64,000 nt of DNA, from the NCBI RefSeq assembly GCF_022698165.1, contig NZ_JALDAY010000013.1, positions 1-64,000 on the forward strand, given 5' to 3'. Origin of the DNA: Streptomyces cylindrosporus. Lineage in GTDB: Bacteria; Actinomycetota; Actinomycetes; Streptomycetales; Streptomycetaceae. The notes beneath the pieces were generated by a model, which saw only the letters and a program-made list of their open reading frames with translations, made no database searches and had not been told where the DNA came from. The position numbers and the translations under genes are program-made. Of this stretch, positions 49,997 to 61,754 are shown piece after piece (the stretch's first letter is position 1; the number at the start of each line of letters is the position of its first letter).

Positions 49997-51397
49997 TCAG
50001 TCCGCCTCGGCGCGGGCCTCGACGTCCTCGATGCCGCTCGGGCGGCCGGCCCGCGTCCACCGGGCGTACAGGCCGGCCGCGATGAGCAGCGTCGCGGCGA
50101 GCGACAGCACCGGCCAGCCGCGCAGCAGGTTGACCGCCAGGGTGAACGCGACCGCCGCCGCGGCTGTGCCGTTGATCCACGCCAGGGTCGGCTTGCCCTC
50201 GCGCCGCGCGAAGCGGGTCATGGCGAGCAGGCCGACCAGGAAGCTGACAAAGACCGCGACGGCGTAGAACAGGACGAGTTCCTGTTCCTGGCCGGCCGCC
50301 GCGACGATGATGAGCGCGGCGGCGCCCAGGTGGACCACGACCGACCAGTACGGCGTGTGGTGGCGGTTGGTCCGGCCGAGCACCGGCGGCAGGACGCCGG
50401 GCCGCTCGTCCGTGCCGGACAGCGCCTTCAGCAGTCCGGGTCCTGCCTGGAAGGAGGAGCTGGCGGCGGCGAGCAGCAGCAGTGAGCTGGTCAGCTGGAA
50501 GGCGCCATACAGCCAGCCGGGTCCGGCGGCGGCGTGCGCGATGTCGGCGATCTGGGTGGAGTCGGCGCCGGGAATGCCGATGTGCAGCCGGACGGAGAGT
50601 GCGGTCAGGGCCAGGGTCAGACCGCCGACGATCACGACGAGCAGGGCGAGGGTGCCGCGGCCGAAGCGGCGGCGATGCGTGTCGTCGAGCTGGCCGAGCT
50701 GGGCGATCGCGGTCGAGGGTGCCTCGATGCCGGTGGCCAGCGCCATGGCGACCGGGAAGGCCAGGACCACCGCGAGCACCGCCGAGTGTCCCGGATCGCG
50801 CGTGGCGGCGGCGTGACCGGCGGTGTCTGGTGAAGTGAAGCCGAGGACCAGCACGGCGACGGAGATCACCACGAACGCCACGGTCATGAACGCGAACAGC
50901 AGCCTCCCGCCGTGCCCGAACCAGGTCAGCCCGGCCACCACCAGGAGCAGGACCAGTGCGAGCGGCACGCGCCATGGGGCCAGCGCCGGAAACAGCGCGA
51001 TGACCGCACTGGCCGCCGCAGCGATCGAGATGCCGATCGTCAGCACGAAGTCCACGACCAGGGCGCCGATGGGCAGGAACGTCCAGCGGGGTCCGAACGC
51101 CCGGCCAGCCGCGGCCGCCGCGCCGCCTCCCTTGGGGAAGCGTCGTACCAGCTGCCAGTAGTTCGCGGTGACGACCACGACCAGTCCGACGACCAGGCTC
51201 ATCGTGGGCAGCAGCAGAGCCAGGTCACCGTGCAGAGCGCGCAACGCGGCCTCGATCGCGTACGCCACGGAGGAGACCGGGTCGGCGATCACCGCGAAGG
51301 CGAAGGCGAAGAAGAGCACGGAGCGGCGCGGGCCACGGCCGCGCACGGCGAACGGCTGGGCGGCTGCGGCGGCGGCAGCCGACTTCGAGAGGGTCAT
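49997..51397 (-). CDS. APC-superfamily permease (potassium/amino-acid type)
   Basis: A 466-residue protein with about 11 to 12 membrane segments and the APC-type first helix (FAFAVIADPVSSVAYAIEAA) and later FPVAMALATGIEAPSTAIAQL. It lacks the long cytoplasmic domain of KimA-type K+ importers. Substrate is not determinable; a potassium role is suggested by the 11-bp repeats upstream that also precede the KdpD and antiporter genes. The stop overlaps nothing; its upstream gap holds both a four-copy 11-bp repeat (51502) and a perfect palindrome (51587). Confidence 0.82.
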   Translation of the reverse strand: MTLSKSAAAAAAAQPFAVRGRGPRRSVLFFAFAFAVIADPVSSVAYAIEAALRALHGDLALLLPTMSLVVGLVVVVTANYWQLVRRFPKGGGAAAAAGRAFGPRWTFLPIGALVVDFVLTIGISIAAAASAVIALFPALAPWRVPLALVLLLVVAGLTWFGHGGRLLFAFMTVAFVVISVAVLVLGFTSPDTAGHAAATRDPGHSAVLAVVLAFPVAMALATGIEAPSTAIAQLGQLDDTHRRRFGRGTLALLVVIVGGLTLALTALSVRLHIGIPGADSTQIADIAHAAAGPGWLYGAFQLTSSLLLLAAASSSFQAGPGLLKALSGTDERPGVLPPVLGRTNRHHTPYWSVVVHLGAAALIIVAAAGQEQELVLFYAVAVFVSFLVGLLAMTRFARREGKPTLAWINGTAAAAVAFTLAVNLLRGWPVLSLAATLLIAAGLYARWTRAGRPSGIEDVEARAEAD

Positions 51398-51501
51398 TGC
51401 GAAGACCTTCCATGGTGTCCGGACGGAAAGGTCCGCACGGACAGCTCGACAGGGAGTACTTCGCCGACCCGACTTCCCGGCACACCGTCGTCGACGCTAC
51501 G

Positions 51502-51539
51502 TCAGGACGCCGTCAGTGAGGTGTTAGGGATGCGTCAAG
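51502..51539. promoter_or_regulatory. four tandem 11-bp repeats upstream of APC permease
   Basis: TCAGG (51502), TCAGT (51513), TTAGG (51524) and TCAAG (51535), each 11 bases apart. Same period and half-site shape as the arrays at 20649 and 23314. Confidence 0.5.
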
Positions 51540-51586
51540 ATTCCCGGCCTCCGGCCGGAGCGGACCGGGCCTTCTTGCTCCCGAGC

Positions 51587-51601
51587 TTTGCATAGTGCAA
51601 A
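51587..51601. promoter_or_regulatory. TTTGCA-N3-TGCAAA palindrome (perfect)
   Basis: TTTGCATAGTGCAAA, identical to the copy at 39618, 47 bases before the FAD monooxygenase start and in the divergent gap with the APC permease. Confidence 0.75.
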
Positions 51602-51648
51602 AGTAGAGGCCGTGAGCGCCCGGGTAGCGGAAGAGGCGAAGCGCACCG

Positions 51649-52836
51649 ATGAGAGCAGTGATCTGCGGAGCCGGTATCGCCGGACTGTCGCTGGCCGGTC
51701 GCCTGCACAACGTGCTCGGCTGGGAAGTCGTGGTCCTGGAGAATGCCCTGTACCCCCGCACCGAGGGGTACATGATCGACTTCTTCGGCCCGGGGTACGA
51801 CGCCGCCGAGGCCATGGGGGTGCTGCCCTGGCTGGAGGAGCTCGGCTACCCGGTCTCCGAGGCCGCCTTCCTCGACGACCAGGGCCGATGCCGCGCCAGC
51901 CTCGGGTACGACCGCTTCGCCCGTGCACTGGACGGCCGCCTGCTCAGCATCATGCGACCCGACCTCGAACTCGCCCTGCGGGAGAGGCTGTCGTTCGCCG
52001 TACACCTGCGTTACGGCGTCGGCCCGGCGCGCGTCGACCCGAGCACCTGCGGCGTCCGGGTCACCCTCACCGACGGCAGTGTCCTCGACGCCGACCTCCT
52101 CGTCGGAGCCGACGGCCTCCACTCCACCGTACGGGCCTTGGTCTTCGGCGAGGAACGGCGGTACGTGCGCTACCTCGGCCATCACACCGCCGCGTTCACC
52201 TTCGACGACCCGTACGTCCACGCTGAACTGGGCGACCGATTCTGCCTCACCGACACGGTCGAGCGGCAGATGGGTCTCTACGCGCTCCGGGACGGCGCGG
52301 TCGCCGCCTTCGCTGTCCACCGCAGCGCCGATCCCCGCCGTCCGGAGGACGCGAGGGCCGCCCTGTACCGCGAGTACGGTTCGCTCGGCTGGTACGTGCC
52401 TCGCGCGCTGGCGGGCTGCCCGCCCTCCTCGCGGGTCTACTACGACCAGGTCGCCCAGACCGACCTGCCCTCCTGGAGCCGCGGGCGGGTCGTCCTGGTC
52501 GGCGACGCATGCCAGGCCGTTTCCCTGTTCTCCGGACAGGGAGCCTCCCTGGCGATCGCCGGCGCGTATGTCCTGGCCGACCAACTCGCCGGTACGCGCC
52601 GGGTCGAGGACGCGCTGCACGGCTACGAACGACTGTGGCGGCCGGTCATCAGACACAGACAGCGGGCCGCCCGCAGAACGGCCCGCTGGTTCGTCCCCGA
52701 AACGGCACGGCGACTGCGCGTCCGCCGTGCCGCCCTGCGCTTCGCCGGCCTGCCGGTCGCGAGTCGCCTCGCCGGCACGTCGCTCACCGGGAAGCAGCGG
52801 CCTGCCCTGCGCCAACTCGCCACAGTGCCGACCTAG
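51649..52836 (+). CDS. FAD-dependent monooxygenase
   Basis: A 395-residue flavoprotein hydroxylase: GxGxxG near residue 6-11 (AVICGAGIAGLSLAGRL), DG motif VGADGLHSTVR near 157 and GD motif RGRVVLVGDACQAVSL. It resembles PHBH-fold aromatic or tetracycline-type hydroxylases. It starts at ATG 51649. It is the last gene to the right that carries the TTTGCA palindrome; the NTF2-like gene follows 83 bases later on the same strand. Confidence 0.9.
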   Translation: MRAVICGAGIAGLSLAGRLHNVLGWEVVVLENALYPRTEGYMIDFFGPGYDAAEAMGVLPWLEELGYPVSEAAFLDDQGRCRASLGYDRFARALDGRLLSIMRPDLELALRERLSFAVHLRYGVGPARVDPSTCGVRVTLTDGSVLDADLLVGADGLHSTVRALVFGEERRYVRYLGHHTAAFTFDDPYVHAELGDRFCLTDTVERQMGLYALRDGAVAAFAVHRSADPRRPEDARAALYREYGSLGWYVPRALAGCPPSSRVYYDQVAQTDLPSWSRGRVVLVGDACQAVSLFSGQGASLAIAGAYVLADQLAGTRRVEDALHGYERLWRPVIRHRQRAARRTARWFVPETARRLRVRRAALRFAGLPVASRLAGTSLTGKQRPALRQLATVPT

Positions 52837-52919
52837 TCGAGCCGTCTCAGGGCGCGGCGCCGAGACCCGCGAGACGGGAACTGTTCACCACCCGCGCTTC
52901 GCACCATCAGGAGAACCAC

Positions 52920-53333
52920 ATGCAACAACCTTTCCGGCCCGGTCCCGGTGCCGTGACCGCTCGACTGCGCGAGGCGCTGGGCACCGGCGACTGCCGGTCG
53001 CTGGCCGATGTCCTGCATCCCTACGTGTGCTGGAATCCGTCCGACGCAAGCGGTAACGGCTGCCACACCCGCTCCCACGTCCTCAGCCGGTGCGCTCGGC
53101 TGCACGCTCTCGGGCTGCGGGCCCGGATAGAGGAGACCTTCACCTACCCGGCGGCCGTGGTCCTCGGCCTCCGGATCCACGGCACCGTGCCCCCGGCCGA
53201 CCCGCAGACTGTCATGTACCACGTGTTCGACGTCGCCGACGGACTCGTCACCCGCATCACCTGCCATGCCGACCGCGCCCAGGCCCTCGACGCGGCCTTC
53301 CCCGGTGCCGTGGCGGAGGGTCCGGCGCGTTGA
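52920..53333 (+). CDS. NTF2-like (SnoaL-type) protein
   Basis: A 137-residue protein with an NTF2/SnoaL-type cone fold (AVTARLREALGTGDCRSLAD, TVMYHVFDVADGLVTRIT). Such proteins are small hydrolases, cyclases or ligand binders. It starts at ATG 52920 behind AGGAG and is probably in one unit with the FAD monooxygenase, as in small-molecule modification pairs. Confidence 0.75.
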   Translation: MQQPFRPGPGAVTARLREALGTGDCRSLADVLHPYVCWNPSDASGNGCHTRSHVLSRCARLHALGLRARIEETFTYPAAVVLGLRIHGTVPPADPQTVMYHVFDVADGLVTRITCHADRAQALDAAFPGAVAEGPAR

Positions 53334-53354
53334 AACCCGTCCAGGGGACGGAGG

Positions 53355-53987
53355 TCAGGACACGGAGACGCGTGCTTGGAGCCGGACCAGCCCGGCTACC
53401 CCGAACTGCAGGGACAGCGGGAGTGTGTGCTGGGGGGTGACGCCGCGGACGTGATGCAGTTCCACCCGCGGCCCGTCGCCGCGGAAGGCTACGGTGGTGC
53501 CGGACAGCAGCAGGATCCCCGCCGTGGACAGCGCCCCGTTGCCCTCGGCCGACTTCCCGCCCTCCAGGACGCCCCTGCCCATGTCCGGTGTCGCGACCAT
53601 GCCCAGGTGTTCGGGCACCGCGCCGTCGTTGCGGATCGACATCGTGAGTGAGCCGTCGCCGGAGTGATCGAGGTGGGCCACGACGCCGGTGATCGTCAGG
53701 TCGACGTCGGCGGTCCGTACGCTGAGGCGGCCGACCGACGAGGTGACACCCGGCGTTCCGGCACGGGTCGTGCCGTTGTCGGGGCTGGTGTGATGGCCGG
53801 TGCTGCCGCAGCCGGTGGCCAGCACGGTGAGTGCCGCGGACAGGGTCGCTGCCAGGGCGGTGCGGTGGCGCGTGAGCGGTACCTTCGCCCTTGCGTCTCG
53901 GTGGTCCCGGTTGCGGCCGTGCCGCAGGGCCCACGTGATCTGCCGGCGCTTGAGGGGGGAGTGGCGGGTGAATCCGTATACGTTCAT
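53355..53987 (-). CDS. PCuAC-like copper chaperone lipoprotein
   Basis: A 210-residue protein. An unusually long basic N-terminus (MNVYGFTRHSPLKRRQ) precedes the lipobox region (TALAATLSAALTVLATGCGST). The C-terminal 140 residues have beta strands and a His/Met set (HLGMVATPDMGR, VELHHVRG) like the copper site of PCu(A)C proteins, which deliver Cu(I) to cytochrome oxidase. The start at 53987 is preferred because GGAGGGAAAGC lies upstream; an earlier ATG at 54092 is possible. Confidence 0.7.
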   Translation of the reverse strand: MNVYGFTRHSPLKRRQITWALRHGRNRDHRDARAKVPLTRHRTALAATLSAALTVLATGCGSTGHHTSPDNGTTRAGTPGVTSSVGRLSVRTADVDLTITGVVAHLDHSGDGSLTMSIRNDGAVPEHLGMVATPDMGRGVLEGGKSAEGNGALSTAGILLLSGTTVAFRGDGPRVELHHVRGVTPQHTLPLSLQFGVAGLVRLQARVSVS

Positions 53988-54207
53988 GGCGAGCTTTCCC
54001 TCCGCGCTCAGGCGGAGTTCTCGGGGAACGACGAGGTGGGCGAAGTGGGTGTTGTGGGTGGCCGGTGAAGCGGTCGGCTGACGTGTCGTCACAGGTGACT
54101 GGGCCGAGTCCGGGCGTGGTCACGCGCGTCGCGGCCCACAGCGGCGCGGGTGCGTGGCGTCAGAGGGAGCCCTCGCCCGCTCAGCTGTGTATGGACGCAG
54201 GGGGGGT

Positions 54208-55014
54208 TCAGGCGGAGGTGGCCACCGTGGGCGGGCCACGCAGGACGACGCACGTGGACAGGAGCGTCGAGCGCAGTCGGCGGGTGGCGGCGGCCCGCGG
54301 ACGGTGCACGGCGAGCGCGCGTCGCATCCGCCTGAGCAGTGTGACGAGCGGTACCAGGATCGAAGTGGCCGTGACGAGCAGGGCGCGGAGCGTCCACAGC
54401 AGGACGAGGCGGGCCAGGTGGCCCGCTGTCGCCGCCGGGAGCCGTACGGTCTGCCACAGCGCGGCCTCACCGCGGCGCAGTACCCAGCCCGTCGCGGCGA
54501 CCGCGGCCAGGTGCGCGGCGAGCATCGGGGGCGTGAGCGTCGAGCCCAGCGTCACCGCGTGTCCGCCGTGACCGGCCATCCCGGCCATGGCCGGCACACC
54601 GTGTGCGGCGCGGGCCGGGTCGATCCGTGCCTGGCGCAGAATCCGCGCCGCGCTCTCCGGCGTGAGATGTGCCGATCCGGCACCGCACAGGAACCGCTGG
54701 GCCAGAGCCACCACTTGAGCGGACTTATCGGCGGGAGCGGGCGCCACGGACCCCTGGCCCAGGGAGAAGACCAGGTGCAGACCGGTCTCTCCGGCCAGCA
54801 GACCGAGCGCGATGCCGGGCAGCGAGCGCTCCCGACCGGCCAGCGGGCCCACCACGCACACCACGCCGGCCCAGCCGGTCGCCAGGGACCACATCGGCAC
54901 CGAGGCGCCGGAGACCAGCGAGTGCCCGCTCGCGGACAGCAGCACGCACACCGCCGAGAACACCGCGGCCCTCAGCAGTCTCAGATCGGTGGCAGCCCGT
55001 ACCGGGACGTTCAT
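54208..55014 (-). CDS. integral membrane protein of the copper cluster
   Basis: A 268-residue protein with several hydrophobic segments (LLRAAVFSAVCVLLSASGH; MWSLATGWAGVVCVVG; LLVTATSILVPLVTLLRRM). Residues around 145-165 (HGVPAMAGMAGHGGHAV) are rich in His and Met, a pattern seen in copper-trafficking membrane proteins. It lies next to the PCuAC-like gene and the CopC-CopD gene. The start ATG 55014 has no clear ribosome-binding site. The true function is not known. Confidence 0.65.
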   Translation of the reverse strand: MNVPVRAATDLRLLRAAVFSAVCVLLSASGHSLVSGASVPMWSLATGWAGVVCVVGPLAGRERSLPGIALGLLAGETGLHLVFSLGQGSVAPAPADKSAQVVALAQRFLCGAGSAHLTPESAARILRQARIDPARAAHGVPAMAGMAGHGGHAVTLGSTLTPPMLAAHLAAVAATGWVLRRGEAALWQTVRLPAATAGHLARLVLLWTLRALLVTATSILVPLVTLLRRMRRALAVHRPRAAATRRLRSTLLSTCVVLRGPPTVATSA

Positions 55015-55029
55015 GGCGCACGCCACTAT

Positions 55030-55200
55030 TCCAGCCGCTCACGTGGCGGCGAACACCGGGGCCAGGCGTCAGGACGCGTGCGACGGCCCGGCCCGGCGGA
55101 CAGGCCCAGGGCGGTCGTCGTCACGCAGACTGCCGCGAACATCGCGGCCCGCGCCAGCCGCGGGATGTCGAGGGAGGCTCCGCCGACCGGGGACGCACCA
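55030..55200 (-). pseudogene. degenerate duplicate of the membrane-protein N-terminus
   Basis: In one minus-strand frame this gap reads LARAAMFAAVCVTTTALGLS, close to LLRAAVFSAVCVLLSASGHS at the start of the neighbouring gene, then runs out of similarity and reaches a stop. It looks like a decayed second copy. The rest of the gap to 55366 shows nothing I can name. Confidence 0.4.
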
Positions 55201-55366
55201 CGCCCGGGGCTCGGTCCGCCGTGGCGGCTCCCCGGGGCATTCGACCACTCCTGACGTCAACGCGCTGGTGCCTGGCCCTTGTCGGGCTGCCGTTGGGTAC
55301 GGACGACGGGGCGTTCATGCTCACGATCCGGCACACGAACCCCCCGGAGGTGTTCGCGTCGGTCGG

Positions 55367-57168
55367 TCACCGGCCGACCTCCACCGTCTTCTCCACGGTG
55401 ACCTGGTCGATCTCGGAGACGCGGACCGTGGCCTTCATCGTCCAGGTCCCGGCGATCGGAAGGTTGAGGGTGTCGGAGCCCCAGTAGCCGCGTTCGTCGA
55501 CGAGCTTGGCGTCCAGTGGGCCGACCTGCTGGTCGGCGAGGGTGAAGGTCAGTCGCAGTTCGGGGATGCCGACGGGGCTGCCGTCGGCGCCGTAGACGAT
55601 CGCCTCGACCACGTTCCGGCCGACCCGGCCGGGTTCCAGGGTGACCTGCACCTTGCCGCGTCCGGACAGGGTGTTCTTGCCGGTGTCGTACGGGATCAGC
55701 GTCAGAGACACCTCGGGCTGCCCGGCCACCGAGGTGACCGAGGCGGTCTCGGCGGCACGGCCCGTCTCCGTGCCGGTCAGCACGGTCGTCAGGACGAGGA
55801 CCAGCACGCCGATCGCCACCTCCGCCAGGACGGACCTTCGCAGACCGCGTCGGTGCAGCTCGGGCCCCGACCCGTGCGGGCTTTCCCCGTCGACGGGGGC
55901 GGCGGGAGGGCTGTCGGCGTGACCCGCGGCCACCAACACCCGCTCCTCCTGCGGAGCGTGCAGCAGACGGGCGGTCCAGCGCCGGGAGTACGAGGCCGCC
56001 GCCAGCATCACCAGCGCCGCCCAGACCTTGAAGACGAGGATCCTGCCGTAGGACGTCGAGAACGCGTCCCAGGAGCCGAGCCCGCGCCAGGACTGGTAGA
56101 CGCCGGTGGCGGTCAGGACGGCCACCGAGGACAGGGCGATACGCGAGAAGCGGGCGACCGCGACGGGGGGCAGCGGTTCCTCGGCGGGGGAGCGGTACAG
56201 CGCGAGCAACAGCGCGGCCAGGCCCCCAGCCACACCGCCATGGCCAGCAGGTGCAGCATGGAGGAAGCCACTGCCAGGGGCACCTGGATCCCGGCGGAGG
56301 CGTGCTCGGCCGCCGCCCAGGTGGCGGCCAGGCCGAGGACCAGCACGCCGCCGGCCGCGAGGGCACGTCGGCCGGGCATCTGCTCTGCGGGCCGGTTCCG
56401 CACCAGGGCGGCCACCACCACGAGCAGCACCAACCGGGCCATCAGCGCGAGTCCCGGCCGGCTGCCGGCCGTGTGCCGCAGCGAGCCGGGATCGAACAGA
56501 CCGCCGAGCCCGTCACCGCTGTCGTAGGGACCGCGCAGCAGCACCAGCAGGACCGTGGAAACGGACAGCGCCCACCATCCGACCCGGAACGGCCGCCGCA
56601 CCACGCGCGCGGCCGTGGCCGAGCGCCAGCAGGCCAGGACGAACACGACGAGGCCGATCAGCAGGGCCAGCCCGGCGTAGGCGACGTAGCGGCCGACGCC
56701 GTACAGCGCACCGACGGTGGGATCCACGGCCGGCGGGGGAGCGGCGACGCCCCGGGTCGCCGACGGCTTGCCGACGGAGAAAGTGAAGGCGCCGGACACG
56801 GCGTGACTGTCCGCCGACACCACCCGCCAGGACACGGTGTACGTACCCTGCTTCAGCCCGCTCTCCAACGCCACGCTGTCCGCGTTGCCCTGGCCGTCCG
56901 CGTGCCGCGGATCGCCGTCCGCCACCGGCCGGTTGTCGGGGTCGAGCACCCGCAGCGAGTCCTCCACGAGCGCGACCGACTCGTCGAACGTCACAGTGAT
57001 CTGCCTCGGCGCGGCCTTCAGGACGCTGCCCTCGCGCGGGTCGCTGCCGGTCAGCACCGCGTGCGCGGAGGCGGGAGCCGCGGCCTGAAGAAGGGCACAG
57101 GCAAGGACGGCGACCACCACCAGGAGCGAGTAGACGGCGCGCGTGGGGTGGTTCACCTGTCGTGTCAC
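55367..57168 (-). pseudogene. CopC-CopD-type copper protein fusion, frameshifted
   Basis: The N-terminal CopC domain (signal peptide, then AHAVLTGSDPREGSVLKAAP, DSHAVSGAFTFSVG) leads into the CopD membrane domain with about eight helices and then a C-terminal YtkA/FixH-like domain (RNVVEAIVYGADGSPVGIPE; DQVTVEKTVEVGR). The frame breaks near 56222-56226 in a run of five G; six G would join the two halves into one frame of 600 residues. It starts at GTG 57168 behind GGAGA. Intact, it would bind and import or export copper at the membrane. Confidence 0.8.
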
Positions 57169-57206
57169 GTCTTTGTCTCCGGGGGCCGGCCGGTACCTGA
57201 GTCACC

Positions 57207-57224
57207 GATACGTACGGACGTATC
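57207..57224. promoter_or_regulatory. inverted repeat upstream of the CopC-CopD gene
   Basis: GATACGT-ACGG-ACGTATC: perfect 7-bp arms, 4-base spacer, 39 bases upstream of the start. The shape suits a TetR- or CopY-type repressor, none of which is adjacent. Confidence 0.5.
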
Positions 57225-57449
57225 AGTCGCCGCACTCACCTTGCCCGTCCTCCGTCGACGATCACGGCTTGCGTTGCCCACCCGACGACGACGGACACAA
57301 GTGACAGAGAACCTCACCGGGTTCGGCCGGGGTGGGCGCGCTGTCGAACCTGTGGTCGGAAGTCTTGTTGAAGGGCGAGCCGCCCTCGGCAGGGATTCGG
57401 CGACCGGTTTCTGCGGTGCTGAGCAGCTCAAGAGTCCTGGCGTGAGGTT

Positions 57450-58601
57450 TTACAGGCTCGCGACGCCTCGACAACAGTGGCGTACAGAAAGGCCGACCGG
57501 CCGACTGACCAGGAAGCCGACCGACCACAGCATGGGTGTCTCGAACGAACCGCTGCCGTGCCACATCGTGCCGATCCAGTTGAAGAACTTCACCCCCGTC
57601 GGCACGGCGATGAGGAAGGACATCAGGGAGAAGAACGGGAGCAGCACCGCGCCCGTGGCGAACATGTGGTGAGCCCAGACGGTCGCCGACAGCATGGTGA
57701 TGGCGATGGTCGCGCCGACCATGCCGACGTAACCGAAGACGGGTTTGCGGCTGAAGACCGGGATGATCTCCGTGACGACGCCGAAGAAGGGCAGCGCCAC
57801 GATGTAGACCTCGGGGTGCCCGAAGAACCAGAACAGGTGCTGCCACAGCAGTGCGCCGCCGTTGGCCGGATCGTAGATGTGGGCACCGAACTTGCGGTCG
57901 GCCTCCAGGGCCAGCAGCGCGGCCGTGAGGACGGGGAACGCGAGCAGGACCAGGATGGAGGTGAACAGGATGTTCCACGTGAAGATGGGCATCCGGAACA
58001 TGGTCATCCCGGGGGCGCGCAGACACATGATCGTGGTGATGAAGTTGACCGCGCCGAGCGTCGTACTGATCCCGGACACCACCAGACCCATCGCCCACAG
58101 GTCGCCTCCGTGCCCCGGCGAGTGCACGGCCTCGCTCAGCGGTGTGTAGCCGAACCAGCCGAACGGGGCGGCACCCTGGGTGGTGGCGAAGCCGGCCACC
58201 ACGGTGAGCCCGCCGAAGAGGAACATCCAGTACGACAGTGCGTTGAGCCGGGGGAAAGCGACGTCCGGGGCGCCGATCTGAAGGGGCATCACGGCGTTCG
58301 CGCACCCCGCGAAGGTGGGGGTCGCGAAGAGCAGCATCATGATCGTGCCGTGGATGGTGAAGAGCTGGTTGTACTGGTGGTGGGTGACGATCTGCATGAC
58401 GGGTCTGGCGAGCTCGGCGCGCATGAGCATCGCCAGGAGACCGGCGACCAGGAAGAAGCCGAACGAGGTGATCAGGCAGAGGTGGCCGATCTTCTTGTGA
58501 TCGGTCGTCGTCAGATAGTCCCTGATCCTCTCTCCCGTTCGGACACTTGGGTTCTGTGAGGCATCCAGCGTTTCGCCCGGCTCTGGTCGGGTCTTCGGCA
58601 T
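57450..58601 (-). pseudogene. ctaD: cytochrome c oxidase subunit I, C-terminal truncation
   Basis: About 383 residues of a subunit I that is normally about 560. The Cu(B)/heme region WFFGHPEVYIVALPFFG (His and Tyr) and TVWAHHMFATG (His-His) are present, as is the first helix (HHQYNQLFTIHGTIMM). Sequence breaks off after TPMLWSVGFL and continues with an unrelated SRPVGLSVRHCCRG tail, so the downstream helices, including the HFHYV heme-ligand motif, are missing. It should not work as an oxidase. Start ATG 58601 behind GGAGG. The gap to the CopC-CopD gene (57169-57449) shows only the palindrome above. Confidence 0.85.
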
Positions 58602-58760
58602 TGCGGCCCTCCACGCGCTGAACCGACGAAGCGGCATGCGGAACGAACGGCGGCGGAGTAGCCCCCGAGCCGACGCCGCAAACCCCTGGCTCGAGGGCAG
58701 ATTTCGGACGCCGTGCCGGAGCAGGACATCAGTGGCACCCCAGAAGGGGCCGCGCCGAGA

Positions 58761-59213
58761 TCACGGGGCGGGTTCCCGCCGGCCGGGCGCTATCAGGGCG
58801 AGCCCGATGTCGGGGTGGTAGACCTTGGCCAGCGGTGGCTCGACGCTCTGTATGACCACCTCCAGAGTGGGCCACACCCGAGCGCGAAGTAGATGACCGC
58901 CCCGGGTTCGGCCGTCGGCCATTCCCAGGACGGCGTGCAGGTGCGGCACCGGCCCGTTCTCGCCCTCGGCGATGTCGCCCATCAGGGAGAGCACCTCGCA
59001 CTGCTGCCTCACCGGGATGGGCCGGTAGTCCCGCGCCTCCCGGTCGAACCATCCCACGACCGCGTCCGCGAACGCTCCCACGGCCGTGACCTGTGCGCCG
59101 TGGATGCCGTGGGTGCGGGCGAAGTCCGTCAGCACCTGCACGGGTTCCTCGTCGGGGTCGAGCACTACGAGGTGCGTGCCGCCGCCACCGTTCTCAAGCT
59201 GCTGCCATTTCAT
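58761..59213 (-). CDS. PPC (DUF296)-domain DNA-binding-like protein
   Basis: A 150-residue protein of the PPC/DUF296 family, with TGGG-type metal-binding His in GPVPHLHAVLGMADGRTRGGHLL and the strand LEVVIQSVEPPLAKVYHPDIGLA. PPC proteins bind AT-rich DNA or act as metalloproteins. It is divergent from the catalase gene and may be co-regulated with it. The start ATG 59213 has no obvious ribosome-binding site. Confidence 0.78.
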   Translation of the reverse strand: MKWQQLENGGGGTHLVVLDPDEEPVQVLTDFARTHGIHGAQVTAVGAFADAVVGWFDREARDYRPIPVRQQCEVLSLMGDIAEGENGPVPHLHAVLGMADGRTRGGHLLRARVWPTLEVVIQSVEPPLAKVYHPDIGLALIAPGRREPAP

Positions 59214-59405
59214 TCGCGGTGGGGTACCCGGCCGCCCACGGGCCAACCGATATGGGGCCATGTCAGAAGACGAGCCCCGGACGCGAGGCCGCTGAGCCCT
59301 ACGACGCGGGCCGCTTCCGGGGATCGAGTCCCGTTCGTGTGCCTCGGGTGGTCCTGGGCGGGTACTCAGGCGAGCCGGTGCAGACGAATGTCGAGGAGCG
59401 TATCC

Positions 59406-61685
<2,280 letters not shown>

Positions 61686-61727
61686 CCGCGCCGCACGGCG
61701 TCGCGAAAGGAACCCGGTCACCAAGGG

Positions 61728-61754
61728 CCCGCGCAGCTGCGTCAGCTGCGCGGG
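61728..61754 (+). terminator. terminator after catalase gene
   Basis: A perfect 12-bp stem (CCCGCGCAGCTG) with a 3-base loop, 42 bases after the stop. Confidence 0.75.
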
